A stretch of 59,345 nt of DNA from Candidatus Endobugula sp. (GCA_020628895.1 JAHDEM010000012.1:1-59345), one strand, 5' to 3'. Positions 38,938-49,226 are shown, counted from the stretch's first letter. A program made the numbers and translations. The notes: generated by a model not told the origin, from the letters alone.

Positions 38938-39747
38938 ATGAATCGTATAGATCAGCGCATGCAAGCGCTTAAAGAACAAAATCGTAAGGCATTAATTACA
39001 TATATCGTTAGTGGTGATCCAACACCCGCGCTCACTGTGGATGCGATGCACGCCTTAGTAGAAAACGGTGCAGATATTATCGAGTTAGGTATCCCATTCT
39101 CCGACCCTATGGCAGAAGGGCCGGTTATTCAGCTGGGGCATGAAAGAGCATTGGAGCATAATGTGAGCCTGACCAGCACCATTGATATGGTTAAGGTTTT
39201 CCGTGAGAAAGATCAACAAACACCTATTGTATTGATGGGATATGTTAATCCTATCGAACGTATGGGTTACGCAACTTTTGCTAAAATGGCAGCGCAAGCA
39301 GGAGTTGATGGTGTGTTAACTGTTGATCTTCCTCCAGAGGAAGCCGTATTGCTCGATGAGCAATTAAAAGCGGTTGATTTAAAGAATATTTTCCTCCTTG
39401 CGCCAACAACTACTGTGCAGCGTATCCGTGAAGTGGTAAATGTTGCCAGCGGCTTTGTTTATTATGTGTCTCTTAAAGGAGTAACAGGCGCCGGTCACTT
39501 GGACCTTGATTCGGTTAAAGATAAATTAGGAATCATCCAACAGCATACCGATTTACCTGTCTGTGTTGGTTTTGGTATCAAAGATGGTGCCTCAGCTAAG
39601 GCGGTTTCACAGTATGCTGATGGGGCTGTTGTAGGTAGCGTATTTGTTGATAAAATGGGTGCCTTGCAAAATGAAGAAAATCAAACGATCATTGATGCCG
39701 TTGGACAGTTAGTGGCAGATATTCGCCAGGGGTTAGACAGCGAGTAA
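38938..39747 (+). CDS. trpA: Tryptophan synthase alpha chain TrpA
   Basis: TrpA (269 aa) cleaves indole-3-glycerol phosphate and passes indole to TrpB. The catalytic Glu is in ADIIELGIPFSDPMAEGPVIQ and the second acidic residue in GVDGVLTVDLPPEEA; the phosphate-binding VGFGIKDGASAK and ADGAVVGSVFVDKM are also present. In Pseudomonas trpBA stand elsewhere, but here they lie between trpF and accD. Confidence 0.98.
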   Translation: MNRIDQRMQALKEQNRKALITYIVSGDPTPALTVDAMHALVENGADIIELGIPFSDPMAEGPVIQLGHERALEHNVSLTSTIDMVKVFREKDQQTPIVLMGYVNPIERMGYATFAKMAAQAGVDGVLTVDLPPEEAVLLDEQLKAVDLKNIFLLAPTTTVQRIREVVNVASGFVYYVSLKGVTGAGHLDLDSVKDKLGIIQQHTDLPVCVGFGIKDGASAKAVSQYADGAVVGSVFVDKMGALQNEENQTIIDAVGQLVADIRQGLDSE

Positions 39748-39816
39748 CTGCGATAAGTATTTCGTCATCCATAACGCCAAACAAATGTTTTTAGAGAGTA
39801 AACAAAAGAGAATAAA

Positions 39817-40677
39817 ATGAGTTGGTTAGATAAAATTGTACCTAGTAGATCCGGATCTAAAGGCAGTGGAAGTAGCCGAGTACCAGAAGGCTTATGGAAG
39901 AAGTGTGTGAAGTGTGGATCGGTGCTATACCGTCCAGAGCTGGAGCGTAATTTGGATGTTTGTCCTAAATGTGACCATCACTTTAGAGTGGGTGCGCGCC
40001 GACGATTAGATATCTTTTTAGATGAAGAAGGACGTGAAGAGTTAGCAACGGATGTGTTACCGATTGATCGCCTTAATTTTAAAGATGTTAAAAAATATAA
40101 AGATCGTTTGTCTGCCGCACAAAAATCAACCGGCGAAAAAGACGCTTTAGTCGCAATGAGAGGGCAGTTAAATGGTCGTCCTATTGTAGCTGTGGCTTTT
40201 GAGTTTTCCTTCCATGGCGGTTCTATGGGATACGTTGTGGGCGAAAAGTTTGCCCGTGCTGCGCAATTAGCTTTGGATGAAAATATTCCTCTAGTGTGCT
40301 TTTCTGCAACCGGTGGTGCTCGTATGCAGGAAGCTTTAATTTCTTTAATGCAAATGGCAAAAACCAGTGCAGTGATTGAGCGTTTAAAACAACAAGGTAC
40401 TCCGTATATTTCCTTTATGACAGATCCTGTTTATGGCGGAGTATCAGCCAGTTTGGCGTTGTTAGGTGATATAAATGCGGCTGAGCCTGGCGCTAGAGTG
40501 GGTTTTGCTGGTCCCAACATTATTGAACAGACTATTCGACAAAAACTCCCTAAAGGCTTTCAGCGTAGTGAATTCTTATTAGATCACGGTGCAATTGATA
40601 TGATTATTCATCGTAAAGAAGCCCGTGAAAAGGTCAGCGCTTTACTGTCTAAATTCACCCATTACACTGCTGCATAA
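39817..40677 (+). CDS. accD: Acetyl-CoA carboxylase carboxyltransferase beta subunit AccD
   Basis: AccD (286 aa) transfers carboxyl from biotin to acetyl-CoA together with AccA, starting fatty-acid synthesis. An N-terminal zinc ribbon is seen as CVKC...CPKC (about residues 28-50). The crotonase-fold motifs are [41 protein letters not shown] and [16 protein letters not shown]. The zinc ribbon is also known to bind the accA/accD mRNAs in E. coli. It is followed by folC after 34 nt. Confidence 0.98.
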   Translation: MSWLDKIVPSRSGSKGSGSSRVPEGLWKKCVKCGSVLYRPELERNLDVCPKCDHHFRVGARRRLDIFLDEEGREELATDVLPIDRLNFKDVKKYKDRLSAAQKSTGEKDALVAMRGQLNGRPIVAVAFEFSFHGGSMGYVVGEKFARAAQLALDENIPLVCFSATGGARMQEALISLMQMAKTSAVIERLKQQGTPYISFMTDPVYGGVSASLALLGDINAAEPGARVGFAGPNIIEQTIRQKLPKGFQRSEFLLDHGAIDMIIHRKEAREKVSALLSKFTHYTAA

Positions 40678-40711
40678 CAGTAGTTTAATTGTTTATTGAT
40701 TTGTACTGACT

Positions 40712-42109
40712 ATGCCGCGTTTTTCTCAATTATCTGATTGGTTAACGTGGCTGGAAGGTCTTCATCCTAAAGAAATCGACTTAGGCCTTGCAAGAGTATA
40801 TGAAGTTGCATGCCGCCTAAACTTGTTAAAACCCACTCCCGGTTGTGATCATACATACTCTGGGACCTTGCATTTTCACAGTGCTGCACAAAATACCGTA
40901 CAAAATGGTTTCGATCATGGTGAGCGACATGTGTTCACCGTTGCGGGAACCAATGGTAAGGGGTCCTGTGTAGCCACTATCGAACAATGTTTATTAGCGC
41001 AGAATGCAACAGTGGGTACTTATACTTCACCCCATCTATACCAATACTCAGAACGTATTCGTGTTAATGGGCAGCCTGTTGATGATTCCCTTATTTGCGA
41101 TGCTTTTGCAGCTATTGATGACGCTCGTGAAGATATCTCTTTAACCTATTTCGAATTCTCTACACTGGCAGCGCTTTGGATATTTGTACAACGCAATGTG
41201 CAATACACCGTCTTGGAAGTTGGATTGGGTGGCCGATTGGATGCTGTGAATATTGTCGATGCGGATATTGCCATTATTACCTCCATTGCTATCGACCATG
41301 AAGAGTGGTTAGGTAGTGATCGAGAAAAAATTGCTCTAGAAAAACTAGGCGTGGCTCGACAACATGCTCCCGTTATAATTGCCGAGACTGATTTAACCCA
41401 AAGCATGGAAACGTTTGCTTGTCAGCATAATTCCGTTTCCATCATAAATCGTGATTTTTTTATTTCCCCGTGTGCAGATAAGCAACATTGGCAATGGCAG
41501 GCGAGTGCTTCTGAAGCCCTGATTTCACTGCCTATCCCATCTTTGCCGCTAACAAGCGTAGCTGCAGCGCTGCAAGCCTTACATGTTAGCGGACAGTTAT
41601 CAGCGGATAGTAATTTAAGCCTTATTGTTAAACAACTAATGCTACAAGGGCGTTATCAGGTTGAGCAACTACGTGGTCGCTTTGTTATTCTAGACGTTGC
41701 TCATAATCCTGCCGCTTCGGCACTTTTGGCCAATAAGTTATCAGCAAATGTTTTACTTAAGCAGCCCGATGTAGAAACAGAATTAGATAATAGTGGATCA
41801 TGCCCTAGGACATGGGCTGTATTTGCGGTAATGGATGATAAAGATATTGCAGGCATCGTTGAACCTATGTCGCACGTTGTTGATCATTGGTATAGCAGCG
41901 AACTTGAGGGTAATCCCCGCTCTGCATCCTCTTTAAAACTCAGTCATATATTACAGTCGCAACATCAGGTATTAACCTCTTGTAACAATATTCAAAGCGC
42001 ATTTGATTTAGCGCTCAAGAATAGTGCAGAACATGATAGAATTGTTGTGTTCGGTTCTTTTTTTACAGTTGCTGCCATTGAGCAGCATATCAGCACTTGC
42101 TATCGGTAA
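40712..42109 (+). CDS. folC: Bifunctional folylpolyglutamate/dihydrofolate synthase FolC
   Basis: FolC (465 aa) adds glutamate to folates and makes dihydrofolate. The Mur-ligase-type P-loop is TVAGTNGKGSCVATIEQCL; GTYTSPHLYQYSERIRVNGQPV and the E-x-GLGGRLDAVNIV motif follow. The C-terminal domain has LDVAHNPAASALLA and VFGSFFTVAA. It is longer than many family members because of an extra stretch, CDHTYSGTLHFHSAAQNTVQ, before the P-loop. It is co-directional with accD and the SPOR gene. Confidence 0.95.
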   Translation: MPRFSQLSDWLTWLEGLHPKEIDLGLARVYEVACRLNLLKPTPGCDHTYSGTLHFHSAAQNTVQNGFDHGERHVFTVAGTNGKGSCVATIEQCLLAQNATVGTYTSPHLYQYSERIRVNGQPVDDSLICDAFAAIDDAREDISLTYFEFSTLAALWIFVQRNVQYTVLEVGLGGRLDAVNIVDADIAIITSIAIDHEEWLGSDREKIALEKLGVARQHAPVIIAETDLTQSMETFACQHNSVSIINRDFFISPCADKQHWQWQASASEALISLPIPSLPLTSVAAALQALHVSGQLSADSNLSLIVKQLMLQGRYQVEQLRGRFVILDVAHNPAASALLANKLSANVLLKQPDVETELDNSGSCPRTWAVFAVMDDKDIAGIVEPMSHVVDHWYSSELEGNPRSASSLKLSHILQSQHQVLTSCNNIQSAFDLALKNSAEHDRIVVFGSFFTVAAIEQHISTCYR

Positions 42110-42136
42110 GCGTATAGCCATTAATAGGGTAGATGG

Positions 42137-42688
42137 GTGGATACAAAACATAAGCAACGATTAGTCGGGGTGATGGTATTAATCTCTCTAGCCATTATCT
42201 TTTTACCGTCGTTATTTCATCGTGACCAGAGAGTCGAAGTGGATACGACAACGCTGATTCCATCCAAGCCTGTTGCAAAGCCTATAGTTATTAAATCTCC
42301 TACTAAGCCTGCGGATGTAACACCAGCACCAGCGCCGGAAGTTGCCTTTCAGCCACCAGTTGTTGAAGAAAAGGCAAAACAAGAAAATATTAAAACACCA
42401 GCGCCTGAACCTGAAACAAAGCCGAACCTTAATGAGCAAGGTATTCCTAATGCGTGGGTGATTCAAGTGGGTAGTTTTAAGTCTCAAACACGTGCAGATG
42501 AGCTTAAAAAAAACTTACTAGCAAAAGAGTACAAAGCCTATACTCGCTCGGTTAACACGGCAAAAGGGGAATTTTTTAGAGTGTTTACTGGTCCGTATAT
42601 CGATCGATCAAGAGCTCTCTCTTTTAAGAAGCAAATCGATAAAAACTATCGCGTAACAAGCCAAGTATTAAAATTTGCACCACAATAA
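42137..42688 (+). CDS. SPOR-domain cell-division protein (DedD-like)
   Basis: This is a 183-aa bitopic protein. It has a short cytoplasmic N-terminus, one TM helix (LVGVMVLISLAIIFLPSLF), a Pro/Lys-rich periplasmic linker and a C-terminal SPOR domain (AWVIQVGSFKSQTRADELKKNLLAKEYKAY...). SPOR domains bind denuded septal peptidoglycan, so a division-site role is expected. GTG 42137 follows AGGGTAGAT. It occupies the dedD position between folC and cvpA. Confidence 0.88.
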   Translation: MDTKHKQRLVGVMVLISLAIIFLPSLFHRDQRVEVDTTTLIPSKPVAKPIVIKSPTKPADVTPAPAPEVAFQPPVVEEKAKQENIKTPAPEPETKPNLNEQGIPNAWVIQVGSFKSQTRADELKKNLLAKEYKAYTRSVNTAKGEFFRVFTGPYIDRSRALSFKKQIDKNYRVTSQVLKFAPQ

Positions 42689-42835
42689 CCGACAACTCAG
42701 ATAGTTTTTCATGGGTTCGTATAAAACCATTGCTATAAACACAGAGTTAGCTCTGTTAAAATGTGACTTTCAGTGTAACCAGAGTAAAGTAACAGGTAAT
42801 GATCTGGCTGTTATAATGCTCTTACAGGTGAAACC

Positions 42836-43330
42836 ATGAATTGGGCCGATTGGATAATCATTTTAGTGCTAGTGATATCTAGTGCAATTAGTCTTAAAAG
42901 AGGCTTTGTTAAAGAGGCTTTGTCTCTATCGGTATGGGTGGCGGCCTTTATTATTGCTACATGGTTTAGTCCTTCTTTAGCGCCTCACCTTGAGTCCTAT
43001 GCCGAAACGCCTTCTGCCCAACAAATGGCAGCATTTGCAACCTTGTTTATCGTATCTTTATTACTAGGCAGCGCACTGAATTATTTACTATCCTCTTTAG
43101 TAAAAGTAGCCGGTTTATCCAATGCAGATCGTGCATTTGGTGTCGCTTTTGGTCTCGCCCGCGGTGCGCTGATCATACTAGCTGTTGTGTTATATGTGCC
43201 GCTAATCTTGCCTATTGATCAAGATGATTGGTGGCAACAATCTATGCTGATTCCGCATTTTTTAAGTATGGAAGATAGCTTTTATCAGCTAACAACAGCA
43301 ATTTCAGATTTATTTGTTCAATTTATTTAG
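42836..43330 (+). CDS. cvpA: Colicin V production family membrane protein CvpA
   Basis: CvpA is a 164-aa inner-membrane protein with four hydrophobic helices. It starts NWADWIIILVLVISSAISLKRGFVKEALSLSVWVAAFIIA, the family signature including the S-x-x-x-x-x-RGFV-EA loop. The later motif NADRAFGVAFGLARGALIILAVVL is also characteristic. It stands directly upstream of purF (19 nt), as in many gammaproteobacteria. Its biochemical role is not settled. Confidence 0.95.
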   Translation: MNWADWIIILVLVISSAISLKRGFVKEALSLSVWVAAFIIATWFSPSLAPHLESYAETPSAQQMAAFATLFIVSLLLGSALNYLLSSLVKVAGLSNADRAFGVAFGLARGALIILAVVLYVPLILPIDQDDWWQQSMLIPHFLSMEDSFYQLTTAISDLFVQFI

Positions 43331-43349
43331 GGTTTAAAGAGAAAAGTAT

Positions 43350-44882
43350 ATGTGTGGTGTGGTCGGTATTGTTGGTAAATCAGATGTCAATCTCCAGTTA
43401 TATGATGCCTTAACGATGTTACAGCATCGTGGGCAAGATGCTGCGGGAATAGTGACCTGTAGTAATGGGCGTATCGCTCAACAAAAAGCCAATGGTTTAG
43501 TTAAAGATGTTTTTCGTACCCGCCATATGCAGCGTTTGGTTGGTAACTATGGTATTGGTCATGTGCGCTATCCTACAGCTGGCAGCTCTGGCCCCGCTAT
43601 GGCTCAGCCGTTTTATGTAAACTCCCCCTACGGAATTGCACTGGCACATAACGGTAACTTAACCAATGCAGAGTCGGTTTGTGATGACTTGTATCGTACA
43701 GACCTGCGTCACATGAATACCGATTCTGATTCCGAAGCCCTGTTAAATGTATTTGCACAAGAATTACAGAAAATACACAAGCTACAGCCCCAAGCGGAAG
43801 ATTTTATGAAGGCCATTGAGGGGGTTCATAAACGCATTATTGGTGGTTATGCGGTCGTTACTCTGATTGCTAATTATGGTCTAGTAGCATTTCGTGATCC
43901 CCATGGTATTCGCCCGCTTGTGTTTGGCGAACGAAAAACAGAGCAGGGCACAGAGTATATGATTGCCTCTGAAAGTGTTGCTTTAGACGTGGCAGGTTTT
44001 ACATTAACGCGTGATGTTGAGCCTGGAGAAGCCATCTATATCACCAAAGAAGGTGAATTGTACTCTCAGCAGTGTGCAGAAAAAGCGGTTTATACTCCGT
44101 GTATTTTTGAACATGTCTATTTAGCTAGACCCGATTCAATTATCGATGGTATTTCTGTTTATAAAGCACGCTTACGACAAGGGGAAAAACTGGCGGAAAA
44201 AATCTTGAGAGATCGCCCCGATCATGACATCGACGTGGTAATCCCTATCCCAGATAGTAGTCGAGTCGCGGGTCAGGCATTGGCTCATACTCTAGGTGTT
44301 AAATTCCGCGAAGGCCTAGTGAAAAACCGTTACATCGGCCGCACCTTTATTATGCCTGGTCAACAGCAGCGTAAAAAATCGGTTCGGCAAAAATTGAATC
44401 CAATTCCACTGGAATTTAAGGGTAAAAACGTATTGCTTATCGACGATTCGATTGTACGGGGCACTACATGTGAGCAGATTATCCAGATGGCTAGAGAGTC
44501 TGGCGCAGCTAAAGTGTATTTTGCTTCTGCGGCTCCGGCGGTTAAATACCCTAACGTTTATGGTATCGACATGCCTACGGCGACAGAGTTAATCGCGCAT
44601 GACAGAACAACCGAAGAGGTCTGCGAAGCCATTGGTGCCGATTGGTTAATTTATCAGGATATAGACGATCTGATTTGGGCGTCATCAGAGGGTAACTCTG
44701 CCATTACTCAATTTGACTGTGCTGTATTTAATGGTGAATACATCACTAATGATGTTGATCAAAGCTACTTGGACCGTTTGGCAACACAGCGTAATGATAA
44801 GGCGCAAACCAAACAACGAGAGTTGGATCTCGACAATAGTAATGTTGTGGGTATTCATAACGATTCTGCCGAAAGTGTATAG
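43350..44882 (+). CDS. purF: Amidophosphoribosyltransferase PurF
   Basis: PurF (510 aa) makes phosphoribosylamine from PRPP and glutamine, the committed purine step. The glutaminase Ntn domain starts [11 protein letters not shown] with nucleophile C2 (after Met removal) and has GHVRYPTAG and [12 protein letters not shown]. The PRTase loop is [18 protein letters not shown], with the flexible loop [17 protein letters not shown]. It is the E. coli-type enzyme without the long propeptide. metZ follows after 56 nt. Confidence 0.98.
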   Translation: MCGVVGIVGKSDVNLQLYDALTMLQHRGQDAAGIVTCSNGRIAQQKANGLVKDVFRTRHMQRLVGNYGIGHVRYPTAGSSGPAMAQPFYVNSPYGIALAHNGNLTNAESVCDDLYRTDLRHMNTDSDSEALLNVFAQELQKIHKLQPQAEDFMKAIEGVHKRIIGGYAVVTLIANYGLVAFRDPHGIRPLVFGERKTEQGTEYMIASESVALDVAGFTLTRDVEPGEAIYITKEGELYSQQCAEKAVYTPCIFEHVYLARPDSIIDGISVYKARLRQGEKLAEKILRDRPDHDIDVVIPIPDSSRVAGQALAHTLGVKFREGLVKNRYIGRTFIMPGQQQRKKSVRQKLNPIPLEFKGKNVLLIDDSIVRGTTCEQIIQMARESGAAKVYFASAAPAVKYPNVYGIDMPTATELIAHDRTTEEVCEAIGADWLIYQDIDDLIWASSEGNSAITQFDCAVFNGEYITNDVDQSYLDRLATQRNDKAQTKQRELDLDNSNVVGIHNDSAESV

Positions 44883-44938
44883 GGTTGAATATCCTTAAGC
44901 GTATACATCGGCTTTAAGACCATATTTTAAGACGACTC

Positions 44939-46150
44939 ATGACAGAAAATAACAACAACGAATTTATCGAAGATAACGAATTAACACTCGGTTTGGATAC
45001 TTTAGCTGTTCGTGCTGGTATTGCACGGACATCGGAAGGCGAACACTGTGAGCCCATATTTACCACCTCAAGCTTTGTGTTTGATTCTGCAGAGCAAGCC
45101 GCTGCTCGATTCTCGGGTGATGAAGCAGGTAATGTCTATTCTCGTTATACCAACCCAACGATTAGAAGCTTTCAAGACCGTATTGCTGCCTTGGAAGGGG
45201 CCGAGACAGCGGTGGCTACTTCTTCAGGAATGGCGGCAATACTAAGTACTTGCCTAGCATTGCTCAAAGCGGGTGAACACGTTGTGTGTTCTCGAAGTGT
45301 TTTTGGGACAACAAGTGTGCTTTTTACTAAGTATCTGCAAAAGTTTGGTGTCCAGGTCACCTTCGTTTCTCTCACCGATTATGATGCTTGGGAAAATGCG
45401 ATAACCGATAATACTCGTCTGCTGTTTTTAGAAACCCCTTCAAACCCCTTATGCGAAGTAGCAGATATCGAGCGTTTATCCTCTATTGCAAAAGCAAAGG
45501 ATTGTTTGCTGGTGGTCGATAACTGCTTTTGTACTCCCGCATTGCAACGGCCTATTGATTTAGGGGCTGATATTGTTATTCACTCTGCCACAAAGTACTT
45601 GGATGGACAGGGTAGATGCATGGGCGGTGTTGTTGTCGGACGAGAAGAGCAGATGGATGAAGTGCTCAGTTTTATTCGCACCTGCGGTGCGACGCTAAGT
45701 CCGTTTAACGCTTGGATTTTTCTGAAAAGCCTAGAAACCTTACGTATTCGCATGCAAGCCCACTCGACCAATGCTTTAGAGCTAGCTTGGTGGCTAAATG
45801 AGCAAGAAGCGATAGAAAAAGTGTTTTATGCAGGTTTGCCTACTCATGAGGGGCATGTGCTTGCTCGTAAACAGCAAAAAGCGTTTGGTGGCGTACTGTC
45901 TTTCCGTGTTAAAGGTGGGCGCGAAGAGGCGTGGCGGTTTATCGATGCAACACAAATGTTATCGCTAACCGCTAATCTGGGTGATGCAAAAACCACGATT
46001 GTTCATCCAGGTACCACCACTCATGGGCGTTTGTCAGACGAAGAAAAGCAAGAGGCGGGTATCACCGATAACCTTATTCGTATAGCGGTGGGGCTTGAAG
46101 ATATTAACGATATTATTGCCGACTGCCAGCGCGGCATTGATGCTTTGTAA
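44939..46150 (+). CDS. metZ: O-succinylhomoserine sulfhydrylase MetZ
   Basis: MetZ (403 aa) is a PLP enzyme making homocysteine directly from O-succinylhomoserine and sulfide. Cys/Met-metabolism motifs are YSRYTNPTIRSFQDRIAALEGAE, SGMAAILSTCLALLKAGEHVV, TPSNPLCEVADIERL and the PLP lysine in IHSATKYLDGQGRCMGGVVVG. The C-terminal NLGDAKTTIVHPGTTTHGRLS is normal. The position after purF matches metZ of Pseudomonas. MetB is the main alternative, but the context and the TATRAGxxR-like start (DTLAVRAGIART) favour MetZ. Confidence 0.94.
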   Translation: MTENNNNEFIEDNELTLGLDTLAVRAGIARTSEGEHCEPIFTTSSFVFDSAEQAAARFSGDEAGNVYSRYTNPTIRSFQDRIAALEGAETAVATSSGMAAILSTCLALLKAGEHVVCSRSVFGTTSVLFTKYLQKFGVQVTFVSLTDYDAWENAITDNTRLLFLETPSNPLCEVADIERLSSIAKAKDCLLVVDNCFCTPALQRPIDLGADIVIHSATKYLDGQGRCMGGVVVGREEQMDEVLSFIRTCGATLSPFNAWIFLKSLETLRIRMQAHSTNALELAWWLNEQEAIEKVFYAGLPTHEGHVLARKQQKAFGGVLSFRVKGGREEAWRFIDATQMLSLTANLGDAKTTIVHPGTTTHGRLSDEEKQEAGITDNLIRIAVGLEDINDIIADCQRGIDAL

Positions 46151-46161
46151 CGGCTATTAAC

Positions 46162-46203
46162 TATTCCGTGACTCAGATACTAGGTATTTTGAGTCACGGA
46201 ATA
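46162..46203 (+). terminator. Hairpin after metZ
   Basis: A perfect 14-bp inverted repeat, TATTCCGTGACTCA / TGAGTCACGGAATA, has a 14-nt loop and starts 12 nt past the metZ stop. The downstream side is pyrimidine-rich but lacks a clean T-run, so factor-independent termination is probable rather than certain. Confidence 0.65.
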
Positions 46204-46411
46204 TTGCCCTTTGCCTTTCCTTGATTCCTCCATTTTTATTTCCCTTCTCTATCTTTGTTGTCTCGCCTATTTTTTGTTTATAATTTGTTCTGTTAAGCAC
46301 TCAAGTTGTTCAAAAAATATTTTTTGGTGCGTTTAATTGTTTATTTTTGTTAATAATAAAACTTATAAATATCAAATATTTAAAAAAATTCAATAAAGAT
46401 TCTTTGCCATT

Positions 46412-46439
46412 TTGGTGCAAATAAAGTATTTTGCACCAA
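46412..46439. promoter_or_regulatory. Perfect inverted repeat in the amt leader
   Basis: TTGGTGCAAA (46412-46421) and TTTGCACCAA (46430-46439) are separated by 8 nt, 35 nt before the amt ATG. TGGTGCA and TGCACCA are half-sites of the NtrC operator, but they are in everted order compared with the known TGCAC-N-GGTGCA arrangement. I find no GG-N10-GC sigma-54 promoter at proper spacing. The 324-nt gap from metZ to amt is otherwise AT-rich, with the metZ hairpin near its start. Confidence 0.5.
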
Positions 46440-46474
46440 CTAAATACATAATAAAAATAACAAGCGGAGTATAT

Positions 46475-47776
46475 ATGTTCAAATCTAGTGTATTTTCTTA
46501 CCCTAAATGCCTATTGGCATTTGCTTTATTATTACCTGATTTTGCGACTGCTCAGTCGTCGCTTGATGGTGCTAATACGTCATGGATATTAACTGCCTCG
46601 GCGCTCGTATTATTTATGACCTTACCGGGTTTATCGTTGTTTTATGCGGGCTTGGTTCGTTCAAAAAATGTGTTGTCGGTATTAATGCAATGCTTTGCGA
46701 TTGCTTGTATAGCATCATTAATATGGCTAACAGTGGGCTATAGCTTAAGCTTTTCTGGGGAAGGGGCTTTTATCGGTGATTTTAGTAAAGCATTCTTATC
46801 GGGTATTGCAGAAGATACGCTCAGTGGTGATATTCCAGAGACATTGTTTGCTATGTTTCAAATGACCTTTGTGATTATTACGCCTGCTTTGATTGTTGGT
46901 GCTTTTGCTGAACGTATGAAGTTCTCCTCGATGCTAATTTTTAGTGCTTTATGGATTATTTGCGTGTACGCGCCAATATGCCATTGGGTATGGGGCGGCG
47001 GTTGGCTGGCAGAAAAAGGGGTTTTAGATTTTGCTGGTGGTATCGTTGTTCATATTACCGCTGGTGTGGCTGCATTAGTGGCAGCGATTGTGATTGGCAA
47101 CCGTGAAGGCTTTCCAGATACACCCATGCCTCCGCATAACTTAACCATGACAGTTTGTGGTGCAGGTATGTTATGGGTAGGTTGGTTTGGCTTCAATGCC
47201 GGCAGTGCTTTAGCAGCTAATGGTGATGCCGCGATGGCGATGTTAGTGACTCATCTATCGGCAGCAGCGGGCTCTATCGCTTGGATGGCGATCGAGTGGT
47301 ATCGCTATGGTAAGCCAAGCGTATTAGGTATTGTTACAGGTATGGTGGCTGGTTTAGGTACCATTACTCCTGCCTCCGGTTTTGTTGGTCCAATGGGCGC
47401 TGTTGTAATTGGTTTAAGTGCCGGTGTGATTTGTTATTGGGCGACGCAATTAGTCAAACGTAAGTTTGTTATTGATGATTCGTTAGATGTATTCCCTGTG
47501 CATGGGATTGGCGGCATTCTTGGTACTATTTTGGTCGCAGTCTTTGCCTCATCGGAACTTGGTTTATTTAGTGGGCAGGGCTTAGATATGTCGATTGCGC
47601 AGCAGTTGGGTGTTCAGCTCACAGGTGTTGCCTCTGCAGTTGTATACACAGCAGTGGTGACATGGATATTGCTAAAAGTGGCGGGTTTACTTACTGGCGG
47701 TATTCGAGTTTCAAAAGAAGATGAAGTACATGGTTTAGACTTAGTCTTGCATGAGGAGTCTGGCTACAAGTTATAA
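46475..47776 (+). CDS. amt: Ammonium transporter Amt
   Basis: This 433-aa ammonium channel has a cleavable-looking N-terminal signal (SSVFSYPKCLLAFALLLPDFATAQS) and eleven hydrophobic helices. Motifs are FYAGLVRSKNVLSVLMQCF, AERMKFSSMLIFSALWIICVYAPICHWVWGGG with the pore-region His/Trp, DFAGGIVVHITAGVAALVAAI, WFGFNAGSALAA and DVFPVHGIGGILGTI with the second pore His. ATG 46475 has GCGGAG upstream. No glnK is adjacent, unlike many amtB loci, so regulation by a linked PII protein is not seen here. Confidence 0.94.
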   Translation: MFKSSVFSYPKCLLAFALLLPDFATAQSSLDGANTSWILTASALVLFMTLPGLSLFYAGLVRSKNVLSVLMQCFAIACIASLIWLTVGYSLSFSGEGAFIGDFSKAFLSGIAEDTLSGDIPETLFAMFQMTFVIITPALIVGAFAERMKFSSMLIFSALWIICVYAPICHWVWGGGWLAEKGVLDFAGGIVVHITAGVAALVAAIVIGNREGFPDTPMPPHNLTMTVCGAGMLWVGWFGFNAGSALAANGDAAMAMLVTHLSAAAGSIAWMAIEWYRYGKPSVLGIVTGMVAGLGTITPASGFVGPMGAVVIGLSAGVICYWATQLVKRKFVIDDSLDVFPVHGIGGILGTILVAVFASSELGLFSGQGLDMSIAQQLGVQLTGVASAVVYTAVVTWILLKVAGLLTGGIRVSKEDEVHGLDLVLHEESGYKL

Positions 47777-47827
47777 CTGCTGAGTAAGTAGTGATATAGA
47801 TAAGCAACATTAGTTGTTATGTAATGT

Positions 47828-47860
47828 AAAAAGGCGGGTAATAAACTACCCGCCTTTTTT
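47828..47860 (+). terminator. Intrinsic terminator of amt
   Basis: AAAAAGGCGGGTA (47828-47840) and TACCCGCCTTTTTT (47847-47860) form a GC-rich stem with an A-run before and a six-T run after it. Confidence 0.94.
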
Positions 47861-47888
47861 AATTTTATAGATATGTCTTATTTTTTCT

Positions 47889-49226
47889 GTGGTCAATGAT
47901 GCTTTGTTGTTATCATGGGCCGTAGATAAAATCACGGTTTCATTCATTGCACGTTATTTAATTAGGTTTCCCTTGTCATTACCGCCAATATCGCCTTCAT
48001 ATTTTTACCTATTTGCCATCGCAGCATTATCGATTGCTCTGGGTATACAGATTATTGTTTTACCTTGGTTAGTTGTTGATTATTTATCACTGAATTCTGT
48101 ATGGGTTGGCTGGGTTCAGGCGGCTGTATTAATTCCTAATTTACTTTTACTGCTAGCCGGTGGTGTAACAGCCGATAAAGGCAAGGGGATGCAATGGTTG
48201 GTGCCTTTGCTATCGATCAATATCGTTATCCATTTAGTGCTGGCATTCATTATTCAAAAACTTTGGTTGAGTTTGCCCATATTAATTTCCTATGCTGCGC
48301 TATTGGGAATGAGTAATGCCTTTGTTCAACCCTGGCGAGAATATTGGGTAAAGGCAATTTATGATAATACGAGGATTTCCAATACCAATAGTCAGGATGA
48401 AAGTCTGCAGCAATGGATTGCAAAAAGCAGCTTATGTTTATACGGAGGGCAAGCCATTGGGGTATTGTTGGCAAGCCTAAGTGATAACTGGGGTATTGCC
48501 GCGGTTTTGGTTATTCAAGTATGTATGATCGCTATTGCCGCTTTGAGTTTTTCTCAGCTTCTCGTTAGATTGCCTCTTAAGTCAGCTACTCATCGCCAAT
48601 CTTCACCGGCTTCTTTATTAGCTGGTTTTCAGACGGTCTGGTCGTTGCCTGCCTTGCGCAGCTTAATTGCAATTGTCGCTTTTAATGGTTTTTTTCACAT
48701 TGGTGTGTTTATAGTTGCTCTACCGCTGTTAGTGCAATATGTATATGGCTTAACGATCGATTTTTATAGCGGCCTACAGCTCACCTTTGTTTTGGGTACC
48801 ATAGCCACCACTGTCTTGGTGATTTGCAAAGGGGCATTGGATGGTCCGGGTCGTAGGGTTATCTTTAGCCTATTATACGGTGGTGTGATACTACTGGCTT
48901 TAAGTGCGAAGCCCACGATAGCTGGACTTTTTATCCTTTTATTCAGTTGGGGAGTAGTGGTTGGTATCTCCTCAAATATGGGGCGTTCGGTCATGCAGGC
49001 GCTTGCCCCTGAAGTGTCTAGAGGTCGAATTATTGCTTTTTATCAGTTGGCTCTTTTTGGTTCGGCTCCGTTAGGGGCGCTATTTGCTGGTTATGCCGTG
49101 CAGTGGTGGGGAGTACTAACACTGCTAAAGATCAGTGGTATAGCGAGCCTGTGCATATTTGCTACTACACTGCTAACACGTTCATTATGGGATGTAGAAG
49201 TGAGTTCAAGCCCTGCTAACGAGTAG
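47889..49226 (+). CDS. MFS-type transporter
   Basis: This 445-aa protein has about ten to twelve hydrophobic helices, with major-facilitator features such as GGVTADKGKGMQW (a degenerate loop 2-3 motif) and two similar six-helix halves. The long central loop (RISNTNSQDESLQQW) differs from standard drug exporters. Start is uncertain: GTG 47889 is the first in-frame candidate and lies 29 nt after the amt terminator. Substrate is unknown. It resembles the enterobactin-exporter/EntS-like MFS_3 group, which is weak evidence for a siderophore or small-molecule exporter. Confidence 0.75.
   Translation: MVNDALLLSWAVDKITVSFIARYLIRFPLSLPPISPSYFYLFAIAALSIALGIQIIVLPWLVVDYLSLNSVWVGWVQAAVLIPNLLLLLAGGVTADKGKGMQWLVPLLSINIVIHLVLAFIIQKLWLSLPILISYAALLGMSNAFVQPWREYWVKAIYDNTRISNTNSQDESLQQWIAKSSLCLYGGQAIGVLLASLSDNWGIAAVLVIQVCMIAIAALSFSQLLVRLPLKSATHRQSSPASLLAGFQTVWSLPALRSLIAIVAFNGFFHIGVFIVALPLLVQYVYGLTIDFYSGLQLTFVLGTIATTVLVICKGALDGPGRRVIFSLLYGGVILLALSAKPTIAGLFILLFSWGVVVGISSNMGRSVMQALAPEVSRGRIIAFYQLALFGSAPLGALFAGYAVQWWGVLTLLKISGIASLCIFATTLLTRSLWDVEVSSSPANE

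Noticed and set aside
46300-46474. Sigma-54 promoter for amt
   Set aside because: TGG and TTGC elements exist, but none has the GG-N10-GC spacing.
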